The notes beneath the pieces were generated by a model. The model was not told the DNA's origin. It saw only the letters and a list, made by a program, of their open reading frames with translations, and ran no database searches. Positions 16,885-23,725 of a stretch of DNA of 47,782 nt are shown in pieces (within the stretch, counting starts at the first letter, position 1; each line of letters opens with the position of its first letter). The translations under genes and the position numbers were made by a program. The DNA is from Neorhizobium sp. SHOUNA12A (lineage in GTDB: Bacteria > Pseudomonadota > Alphaproteobacteria > Rhizobiales > Rhizobiaceae): positions 1 through 47,782 of the forward strand of contig NZ_JALBGV010000044.1 in NCBI RefSeq assembly GCF_023006505.1, given 5' to 3'.

Positions 16885-17934
16885 ATGCAGGAGATTGCTG
16901 CCACCACCGTTGCGAAACGGGAAGAATTTTATGCGCGGCTCAAGCCGCACAACATGGCGCCCCTTTGGGAAGTGATGAAGGGCATGCTGCCGCCCGAGCC
17001 GACTTCGAAGGCGCAGGCGCATCGCTGGCGTTACGACGACATCCGCCCGCTGATCCTCGAATCCGGCAATCTGCTGACCGCCGAAGAGGCGGAGCGCCGG
17101 GTGCTGATCCTCGAGAACCCCGCCTTCCCGGCCCAGTCGCGGGCCACCTCGACGCTTTATGCCGGCATCCAGATCATCATGCCGGGCGAAGTGGCGCCGG
17201 CTCACCGCCACACGCCGTCGGCGCTGCGCTTCATGCTGGAAGGTTCGGGCGCCTATACGACCGTCGGCGGCGAGCGCACCCGCATGGCGTTTGGCGATTT
17301 CGTCATCACGCCCGTCTGGGCCTGGCACGACCACGGCAATGACGGTTCCGACCCGGCCGCCTGGCTCGACGGTCTCGACGTGCCGATGATCGCCTTTTTC
17401 GAGGCGGTGTTCCGCGAGGATTCCGACGACACCGAACAGGAACTGCTTCGGCCGGAAGGCGACTCGCTTGCCCGGTTCGGTTCCGGCATGCTGCCGATCG
17501 GCGGCGCCAGCCCCTACGGCCAGACGACGCCGATCTTCAACTATCCCTACGAGCGCAGCCGCGAAGCCCTCTACCGCGCCTCGCGTGGCGAAGAAATCGA
17601 CGCCCATATCGGCACGACGCTGCGCTATGCCAACCCGATCGACGGCGGCTGGACGATGCCGACCATGTCCGCATGGCTCAGCCATTTCCCGAAGGGCATG
17701 GAAACGGCGAAAATCCGCTCCACGGACCACATCGTCATGTGCATCGCCGAAGGCACCGGCTCGATCACGATAGGCGCCAAAACCTTCGACTTCGGCCCCA
17801 AGGACGTGATCGTCGTGCCCGGCTGGTCGTGGCGCTCGTTCAAGGCGAACGACGACGTCGTCGTATTCTGCTTCTCCGACCGCGTGGCGCAGGAGAAGCT
17901 CGGCTATTTCCGCGAAGACCGCACCCGCGTCTGA
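16885..17934 (+). CDS. Gentisate 1,2-dioxygenase-like bicupin ring-cleavage enzyme
   Basis: A 349-residue bicupin. Start 16885 follows AGGAGGAGG. The N-terminal cupin carries the Fe(II) ligands in PAHRHTPSALRFMLEG (His107, His109) and WAWHDHGN (His148, His150). The second cupin, about residues 270-335, lacks that His set, as in the family. Gentisate dioxygenase opens the ring of gentisate between C1 and C2 to maleylpyruvate. Paralogues act on salicylate or 1-hydroxy-2-naphthoate, so substrate is probable rather than sure. It is followed within 25 bases by an FAH-family hydrolase, which fits the next steps of the gentisate route. No maleylpyruvate isomerase was seen. Confidence 0.9.
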   Translation: MQEIAATTVAKREEFYARLKPHNMAPLWEVMKGMLPPEPTSKAQAHRWRYDDIRPLILESGNLLTAEEAERRVLILENPAFPAQSRATSTLYAGIQIIMPGEVAPAHRHTPSALRFMLEGSGAYTTVGGERTRMAFGDFVITPVWAWHDHGNDGSDPAAWLDGLDVPMIAFFEAVFREDSDDTEQELLRPEGDSLARFGSGMLPIGGASPYGQTTPIFNYPYERSREALYRASRGEEIDAHIGTTLRYANPIDGGWTMPTMSAWLSHFPKGMETAKIRSTDHIVMCIAEGTGSITIGAKTFDFGPKDVIVVPGWSWRSFKANDDVVVFCFSDRVAQEKLGYFREDRTRV

Positions 17935-17959
17935 GCGAACGACATCAGGGAGAGAAATC

Positions 17960-18829
17960 ATGCGTTTTTGCCGCTACGACGATAATCGTCTCGGCGTGGT
18001 CGTCGGCGATCAGGTGAAGGATGTCACCAGCGTCCTCGATCGCCTGCCGAACTACCGTTACCCCTTCCCCCACGGCGACCAGTTCATGGCCCATTTCGCC
18101 GAGCTGCGGCCAGTCATGGAGGAGATGGCGAAGACCGCGGCTTCGAAGCCGCTGTCCGAAGTCGCGCTTCTCAGCCCGATCGCCAATCCGGGCAAGATCG
18201 TCGGCGCCCCGGTCAACTACCGGCTCCATCTCGACGAAGTGCTGGACAGCGACCAGCTCCATCACGGCATGAAGATCAAGCCGATCGCCGAGGCCGGCGT
18301 GTTCCTGAAGGCGGTGAGCTCGCTGGTCGGCCCCTCGGAAGGCGTCGTCGTCGACTGGGCGGACCGGCGCACCGACCACGAGATCGAACTTGCCGTGATC
18401 ATCGGCAAAAAAGGTTTTCGCGTGTCGGAAGCCGATGCGCTGGACTACGTTGCCGGTTACGCGATCTGTTACGACATCACCATCCGCGGCCCGGAAGAGC
18501 GCAGCTACCGCAAGTCGCTCGACACGTTCAGCGTGCTCGGCCCTTATGTGGTCACCGCGGACGAGATCCCGAACCCGAACAATCTCGACTTCGAACTGAC
18601 GATCGGCGGCGAGAGCCGCCAGAAATCGAACACCAGCATGCTGATCTTCAATGTCCAGAAGCTGATCGAGTTCGCCAGCAAGGCCTACACGCTTTATCCG
18701 GGCGACATCATCATGACCGGCACGCCGGAAGGCGTCGCCCCGATCGCTCCCGGCGACGTGCTGCACGGCAGGTTCGAAGGCATCGGCGCGATGGACGTGA
18801 AAGTCTACGGCAACTGGAACAAGACATGA
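17960..18829 (+). CDS. Fumarylacetoacetate hydrolase family protein (fumarylpyruvate hydrolase candidate)
   Basis: A 289-residue protein with the FAH fold: PGKIVGAPVNYRLHLDE, then the metal-binding block DHEIELAVIIGKKGF with Glu residues, YDITIRGPE, and GDIIMTGTPEGVAP near the end. In gentisate breakdown a member of this family splits fumarylpyruvate (or maleylpyruvate) into pyruvate and fumarate or maleate. Its place directly after the gentisate dioxygenase supports that role. Other FAH members are 2-keto-4-pentenoate hydratases, so the exact reaction is an inference. It overlaps the MarR gene by ATGA (18826-18829). Confidence 0.88.
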   Translation: MRFCRYDDNRLGVVVGDQVKDVTSVLDRLPNYRYPFPHGDQFMAHFAELRPVMEEMAKTAASKPLSEVALLSPIANPGKIVGAPVNYRLHLDEVLDSDQLHHGMKIKPIAEAGVFLKAVSSLVGPSEGVVVDWADRRTDHEIELAVIIGKKGFRVSEADALDYVAGYAICYDITIRGPEERSYRKSLDTFSVLGPYVVTADEIPNPNNLDFELTIGGESRQKSNTSMLIFNVQKLIEFASKAYTLYPGDIIMTGTPEGVAPIAPGDVLHGRFEGIGAMDVKVYGNWNKT

Positions 18830-19326
18830 GTTTGGAACCGAATGCACCGGCAGAGAGGGACGGCCATGCCGTCCTTCTCGACGGTGTCGTCGGCATCCGC
18901 ATCCGCCGCCTGCAGGCGCTGTTCGGCATCCACTGGCAGAACTGGTTTCGCGCCCGCTCGCTCGCCGTCACGCCGGTCCAGGGTGGCGTGCTGCTCCTGA
19001 TCCGCCGTTATCCCGGCATCAGCCAGATCGCGCTCGCAAGGCGGCTGCGCATCGAACCGCCGACGCTGGTCCAGACGCTTAGTCCCCTCATCAAATACAA
19101 ACTCGTCGAACGCGACCGCGCCGCCGATGACGGCCGCGTCTCCGAACTGCGGCTCACCAAGGCCGGGCTGGACGCCGCCGCACTGGTGGAAACCTCGCTG
19201 CCGCAGCACGAGGCCGACCTGCTGCGGTTTTTGTCCGTCGAGGAGCGGCAAGCGTTTCTGGAACTGCTCGACAAGGCGATTGCCGGCGCTGAGGCGGCGA
19301 TCGAGGGGCAGGAGAAGGCGGAGTAG
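18826..19326 (+). CDS. MarR-family transcriptional regulator
   Basis: A 166-residue protein. The winged helix reads SLAVTPVQGGVLLLIRRYPG, ISQIALARRLRIEPPTLVQT, VERDRAADDGRVSELRLTKAG, with the typical basic wing (D-R-x6-R). Long helices at both ends serve dimerisation. It is co-transcribed with the gentisate dioxygenase and FAH genes through a four-base overlap, so it is likely an autoregulated repressor released by an aromatic acid. Confidence 0.92.
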   Translation: MSLEPNAPAERDGHAVLLDGVVGIRIRRLQALFGIHWQNWFRARSLAVTPVQGGVLLLIRRYPGISQIALARRLRIEPPTLVQTLSPLIKYKLVERDRAADDGRVSELRLTKAGLDAAALVETSLPQHEADLLRFLSVEERQAFLELLDKAIAGAEAAIEGQEKAE

Positions 19327-19419
19327 CGGGACTCGATACGGCGGCCCTAAGCTGCCCTCGTTCTCCTTTCCTTTATGGAGAGCCATCCCAACCTCTCCGC
19401 AGCTATCCAACCTCTCCGT

Positions 19420-19530
19420 CGTCATCCTCGAGCTCGACCCGAGGATCCATCCACGCGAAGTCCTTCACGTGAAAAGAGCCCTTCGCCGCAGACGCGGCGC
19501 TGAATCCTCGGGTCGAGCCCTAGGATGACG
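19420..19530. repeat. Rhizobial intergenic palindromic repeat
   Basis: Two outer arms, CGTCATCCTCGAGCTCGACC (from 19420, continuing CGAGGATCC) and its near reverse complement ending CCCTAGGATGACG (to 19530), enclose about 50 bases with a smaller hairpin. Each arm is itself nearly palindromic. Sequences of this type are scattered widely between genes in Rhizobiaceae. The 318-base gap 19327-19644 holds this element, a short imperfect duplication with CAACCTCTCCG (19385-19418) and probably the promoter of the alcohol dehydrogenase gene. I see no gene in it. Confidence 0.75.
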
Positions 19531-19644
19531 GCGTGGTTGGGCAGCCGCCACCGATTTTGAACCAGCGCATAACCCAACTCCAATTCCCAATTGCCATATA
19601 ACAGGCAGCCTGATACGCTCCATACATCTGGGAGGAGCTGGATC

Positions 19645-20703
19645 ATGCGGTCATGGCAGGTATTTGAAGCATCGGAAGTGCTCCGGGAGATCGAGGAGGC
19701 GAACCCGCAGCCGGCGGGCTCGGAGGTCGTCGTTTCGGTGTCTCATTGCGGGCTTTGCCATTCGGACCTGACCCTGTGGAAGGGCATTTTCGACATGGGC
19801 GACAGGCAGGTGTCGATCGACAGCATCGGCATGAAATACCCGCTCACCCTCGGTCACGAAATCCTCGGCACCGTCACCGCCGTTGGCCCCGATGCGACGG
19901 GCGTGAAAGTTGGCGAAATAAGGCTCGTCTATCCGTGGCTCGGCTGCGGCGAATGCGAAACCTGCCGTGCAGGACAAGAGAACCTCTGCATGCAGGGCCG
20001 GCCGCTCGGCATGCGCAGGCCCGGCGGTTTCGGCAGCCATGTGGTGGTGCCACACAGCCGCTATCTAATCGATACCGGAGACCTCGACCCGGCGCTTGCG
20101 GCCACCTATGCCTGCTCCGGCCTCACAGCCTATTCCGCCATCCGCAAGGCCGTGCCGGTTCGCCCAGACGAGGCGATCGTCGTGGTCGGCGCGGGCGGGC
20201 TCGGCCTCAGCGGCATCGTCATCCTCAAGGCGCTCGGGCACGAAAACATCGTCGTGGTCGATGTTTCCGAAGAGAAATTGAAGATCGCTGCGGATGCCGG
20301 CGCCCACAAAACCGTGCTTTCGACCGGCGACGACGTGACGGCGAGGATCGTCGATACGGTCGGCCGGCCGGTGCGCACCATCATCGATTTCGTCAACAAC
20401 AGCCAGACGGCGGCCTTTTGTTTCCCGGCGCTGGCGCGCGGCGGCCGCATCATCATGGTCGGCATGTTCGGCGGCCAGTTGACCATCCCGACCATGCGCA
20501 TGGCGCAAGGGGGCCTGAGCCTGATCGGCAGCATCACCGGGTCTCTGCAGGAATTGCAGGATCTGGTGGATCTCGCCAAAAGCGGAAGGCTCGACGCCAT
20601 CCCCTACGAGGCCGTCCCGAAATCATCGATCAACGGCGCGATGAGCCGGCTCTCCAAGGGCGCCGTCAGGGGGCGTATCGTTCTGGAGGAGGAGCTGGCG
20701 TGA
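19645..20703 (+). CDS. Zinc-dependent alcohol dehydrogenase (MDR superfamily)
   Basis: A 352-residue protein. Start 19645 follows GGGAGGAG. The catalytic zinc site is GLCHSDLTLW and LGHEILGTV, the structural zinc site is GCGECETCRAGQENLC, and the NAD(P)-binding turn is VGAGGLGLSG. It oxidises an alcohol to the aldehyde or ketone, or the reverse. The GTGA overlap with the downstream hotdog thioesterase gene shows co-translation, so its substrate may be a hydroxyacyl compound. It resembles the 6-hydroxycyclohexene-carboxyl-CoA dehydrogenase branch, but I cannot confirm this. Confidence 0.9.
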   Translation: MRSWQVFEASEVLREIEEANPQPAGSEVVVSVSHCGLCHSDLTLWKGIFDMGDRQVSIDSIGMKYPLTLGHEILGTVTAVGPDATGVKVGEIRLVYPWLGCGECETCRAGQENLCMQGRPLGMRRPGGFGSHVVVPHSRYLIDTGDLDPALAATYACSGLTAYSAIRKAVPVRPDEAIVVVGAGGLGLSGIVILKALGHENIVVVDVSEEKLKIAADAGAHKTVLSTGDDVTARIVDTVGRPVRTIIDFVNNSQTAAFCFPALARGGRIIMVGMFGGQLTIPTMRMAQGGLSLIGSITGSLQELQDLVDLAKSGRLDAIPYEAVPKSSINGAMSRLSKGAVRGRIVLEEELA

Positions 20704-21677
20704 GTGCGCAGCAAGGCGAAATGACCGAAGCCCCGATGATCGAGGCCCCGATGATCGAGGTTTGGCGCGGCAGCGTGCGCCAATGGGAAGTGGACGAAAA
20801 TGCGCACTGGAACACCCAGTATTACGTCGCCCGTGCCAATGAGGGCGTGGCGGTTCTGTTCGGCCTCAACGGCCTGACAGGCCTGTTTTCGCCGAGGTCG
20901 GCCACGACGATCGCCTATAACGAACATCATATCCGTTTCCATCGCGAAGCGCATGCCGGCACGTCGCTGCATATGACAGGCGGTTTCCTCGAGATCGGCG
21001 AGACAACGGCGTTTGCGGTGCTGATGCTTTACAACAGCCATTCCGGCCAGCTTGCCGCGAGCTTCAGGGTGCGGCTGACCCATGTGGATACGGCCGACCT
21101 CACGACGCCCCTTCCCTGGCCAGCGGCCTTCCGCGAAAAGGCTTCCGCCTCGCTGGTCGACGCTCCCAGGGAGGCAGTCGCCCGCGGCACCGGCAATGAA
21201 CCGGTGACGATCAGCGCCTCACGCGACCGGGCAATCACGCTCGGCCTGAAACGCACCGCGATGAGCCTGATCGAACCGGAGGCCTGCGACGCATTCCACC
21301 GCCTCGGCCCCCAGAAATTCATCGGCGCGGTCGGCGGCGGGGTGAAGCAGCTCACCGGCCCGATCCGCGAAATCGTCAGCAAACATGCCGAAACGCCGCC
21401 CGGCAAGGTGGGCGGCGCGGTGCTGGAATTCCGCATCCTTTATGGCGAAACGCCGCGTCTCGGCGACTGTTTCGAGATCTGGGGCGGGTTGCAGAAGACC
21501 GACCAGCGCGTCATGTCGCTGATCTTCTGGATGGTCGATCCCTTCACCGGCCGGGTATTCGGCACGATGCAATCGGTCGCTGTCGTGTTCGATCTCGATG
21601 CACGGGCCATCGTGCAGATCTCGCCGGCGGCCACGGAGGCGCTGGCTCCGCTGGTGACCGAAGGTCTGGCGCTTTAG
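20700..21677 (+). CDS. Double-hotdog acyl-CoA thioesterase-like protein
   Basis: A 325-residue protein. The start is the GTG at 20700 overlapping the previous stop, or the ATG at 20721. It has two hotdog domains. The first begins WRGSVRQWEVDENAHWNTQYYVARAN, with D-x-N-x-H-x-N as in 4-hydroxybenzoyl-CoA thioesterases (split here as DENAHWNTQYY). The second covers about 170-310. It would hydrolyse an acyl-CoA or act on an acyl-thioester intermediate. The N-terminus contains a direct duplication of EAPMI coded by a 15-base tandem repeat (20727-20760). Thioesterase action is inferred from fold only. Confidence 0.8.
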   Translation: MSAQQGEMTEAPMIEAPMIEVWRGSVRQWEVDENAHWNTQYYVARANEGVAVLFGLNGLTGLFSPRSATTIAYNEHHIRFHREAHAGTSLHMTGGFLEIGETTAFAVLMLYNSHSGQLAASFRVRLTHVDTADLTTPLPWPAAFREKASASLVDAPREAVARGTGNEPVTISASRDRAITLGLKRTAMSLIEPEACDAFHRLGPQKFIGAVGGGVKQLTGPIREIVSKHAETPPGKVGGAVLEFRILYGETPRLGDCFEIWGGLQKTDQRVMSLIFWMVDPFTGRVFGTMQSVAVVFDLDARAIVQISPAATEALAPLVTEGLAL

Positions 21678-21714
21678 GCGGCCGCTCTTGGGAACCGCGT
21701 AGACCCGAAGCAGT

Positions 21715-22776
21715 TCAGGCTCTCACCTCGAAGATCATGTTGAACGGAGTTTCGCTCGCCCGTCGGAAGTGCGAGTAGCCGGCGTCGAGCACCACCTTGC
21801 GAAGCTTCATCTCTCCAGCCTGCGCTCCAAGGCCAAGACCTACCTCCTGCGCCATGGAGGCGGGGGTGCAGATCATCGTCGAGGCGCCGTAATAAACGCG
21901 CCCGACCGGGTTGAGGTTGTCCTTCAGGCCGTCATGCGCGAAAGGTTCGACGATCATCCAGGTGCCACCCTTCGCCATCGTCTCGCGGATATGACGGCCC
22001 GCTCCGACCGGATCGCCCATATCGTGCAGGCAGTCGAACATGGCGACGAGATCGTAGTTGCCGCCGGGGAACTCCTTCGCCGTTGCCTGGCGGAACGTCA
22101 CCCGGTCGTCGACGCCAGCCTCCTGCGCTGCACGCTTTGCGCGTTCAATGGAGGGGGCATGGTAGTCGAACCCGTGGAAATGCGACTTCGGAAAGGCCTT
22201 GGCCATGAGGATCGTCGAGGCGCCATGGCCACAGCCGACGTCGGCGACCTCCGCCCCTCGCTCCAGCTTTTCCCTGACGCCTTGAAGCGCCGGAATCCAT
22301 TCGTCGACCAGATGGCTGTTGTAGCCGGGCCGGAAGAAGCGCTCGGTGCCCCGGAAGAGGCAGGTGCTGTGTTCGTGCCAGCCGAGCCCGCGGCCGGTGC
22401 GAAAGGCTTCCTCCACCTTCGGTTCGTCCATCCACATCGACTGGACGATTTCGAAAGCGCCCCCGAAAAAGGCCGGGCTGTCCTCATTGGAAAAAACCAT
22501 CGCCTGCTCAGGCGTCATACCGAACTTGTTCGACTTTTCATCGAACATGACGTAGTCGGCCGCAGCCATGGCGGCGAGCCATTCGCGCACATTGCGCTCG
22601 GTCAGCCCCGTCGTTTCCGCTATTTCCATCGAGGATCGCAGCCGTCCGTCCATCATTGCCCGGAACAGGCCGAGATGGTCGCCGAGCACGACGAGAACAC
22701 CGGACACGCCAGCGCCGAGATCGCCCACCAGCCGACCGACAAGTGCATCGAGTTTCTGCATATCAGGTTCCTGCAT
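21715..22776 (-). CDS. SAM-dependent methyltransferase with N-terminal winged helix
   Basis: A 353-residue protein. Start 22776 has GGAGGG seven bases upstream; the longer frame to 22812 lacks a site. Residues 1-100 form a winged-helix dimerisation domain (ETTGLTERNVREWLAAMAAA), as in O-methyltransferases. The Rossmann part has motif I VADVGCGHGASTILMAKAFP, HGFDYHAPSIERAK and the acidic motif FDCLHDMGDPVGAGRHIRE. It resembles the class I methyltransferases next to Rv2258c-type proteins. Substrate unknown. It is convergent with the thioesterase gene and stands alone. Confidence 0.88.
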   Translation of the reverse strand: MQEPDMQKLDALVGRLVGDLGAGVSGVLVVLGDHLGLFRAMMDGRLRSSMEIAETTGLTERNVREWLAAMAAADYVMFDEKSNKFGMTPEQAMVFSNEDSPAFFGGAFEIVQSMWMDEPKVEEAFRTGRGLGWHEHSTCLFRGTERFFRPGYNSHLVDEWIPALQGVREKLERGAEVADVGCGHGASTILMAKAFPKSHFHGFDYHAPSIERAKRAAQEAGVDDRVTFRQATAKEFPGGNYDLVAMFDCLHDMGDPVGAGRHIRETMAKGGTWMIVEPFAHDGLKDNLNPVGRVYYGASTMICTPASMAQEVGLGLGAQAGEMKLRKVVLDAGYSHFRRASETPFNMIFEVRA

Positions 22777-22930
22777 GGCACCCTCCATAGATACCGTCAG
22801 CCCCCAGCCCAATGGGTTTTACCCAAAGCGATCCTACGCCGGGTCCGCACCCGGTCAATGAAGCATTCGGACTAGGTGGCCGATCAGAAGGCTTAACTCC
22901 CCGAGGCATGACAGCATTATTCCGCATCCC

Positions 22931-22950
22931 TTCTCCCCAACGGGAGAAGG
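22931..22950. repeat. Short RIME-like hairpin remnant
   Basis: CTTCTCCC, then CAAC, then GGGAGAAG: perfect eight-base arms with flanks (CATCC before, GTGCAGG and GGATGAAAGGG after) that recall one arm of the RIME elements at 10983 and 33449. It lies in the 216-base gap between the methyltransferase and crotonase genes and may be a decayed or half copy. Confidence 0.6.
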
Positions 22951-22992
22951 TGCAGGTATGTGGATGAAAGGGATTCTGGCTACGGATCTATG

Positions 22993-23715
22993 TCAGCGGA
23001 ACTTTTCCGCCGTCGCAACGCAGTTGATCAGTGCGGCCAGTTCCTTGCGGGAGGCGAAAGAAGTTTCCGGGCTCATCGAGAGAAATGCCTTGATGCCGCG
23101 CACGGTCGGCACCGAGTTCTTCTCGAGCTGGCCGACCACGCGTTCGACTTCGGCGTCGATACCGGCATCGGCGACCGTGATGCCGACGATGCCGAGCACC
23201 TTGGCTTCCGTCGCGGGGATCACGTCGCGGGTGAGCACCATGCGGGAAAGCGTAGCGCGGGAAACCCGGTCGGCGAGCGCGTTGAGTACCAGCGTCGGGG
23301 CGATGTCGTGGTTCATTTCCGGCACCTGGAAAGTGGCGCTTTCGGCAGCGATCGCCACGTCCGCGAGAGCCGCGATGGCGCAACCGACGCCGGCGGCCCT
23401 GCCGCGGATGGCGGTGATGAACGGAACCGGGATTTCGCGCAGCACTTCGTAAAAATCGAGGACCGGATCGGAGATCGCGGTGCGCAGGTCGAGCGCCGTG
23501 GCGCGAGAACCGGCAGCCGGCATGGCGGCGCTGCGGCCGGTGCAGAAATCGCCGCCCTTGGCGTTCATCAGCACGACGCGGGTTTCCGGCGACAGGGATT
23601 TCAGCGCAGCGGTGATGGCCTGCGCCATCTCGGGCGTCAGCGCATTGCCCTTGTCGGGACGGTTGAGAGTGATCTCGAGGACGTTCCCCCGGGTATTGAT
23701 CAGGACGTCGGACAA
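22993..23715 (-). CDS. Enoyl-CoA hydratase/isomerase (crotonase) family protein
   Basis: A 240-residue protein starting at the TTG at 23715, which has GAGGAG seven bases upstream; the earlier ATG at 23826 would overlap the preceding gene by 100 bases. Crotonase features are LEITLNRPDKGNALTPEM, the oxyanion loop KGGDFCTGRS, and IRGRAAGVGCAIAALADVAI. The usual catalytic glutamates of classical hydratases (near EMNHDIAPT here) are only partly evident, so it may have another crotonase-type activity such as isomerase or C-C lyase. It lies ten bases after the molybdenum hydroxylase gene and is in its operon. Confidence 0.85.
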   Translation of the reverse strand: MSDVLINTRGNVLEITLNRPDKGNALTPEMAQAITAALKSLSPETRVVLMNAKGGDFCTGRSAAMPAAGSRATALDLRTAISDPVLDFYEVLREIPVPFITAIRGRAAGVGCAIAALADVAIAAESATFQVPEMNHDIAPTLVLNALADRVSRATLSRMVLTRDVIPATEAKVLGIVGITVADAGIDAEVERVVGQLEKNSVPTVRGIKAFLSMSPETSFASRKELAALINCVATAEKFR

Positions 23716-23725
23716 TGCTTTCTCC

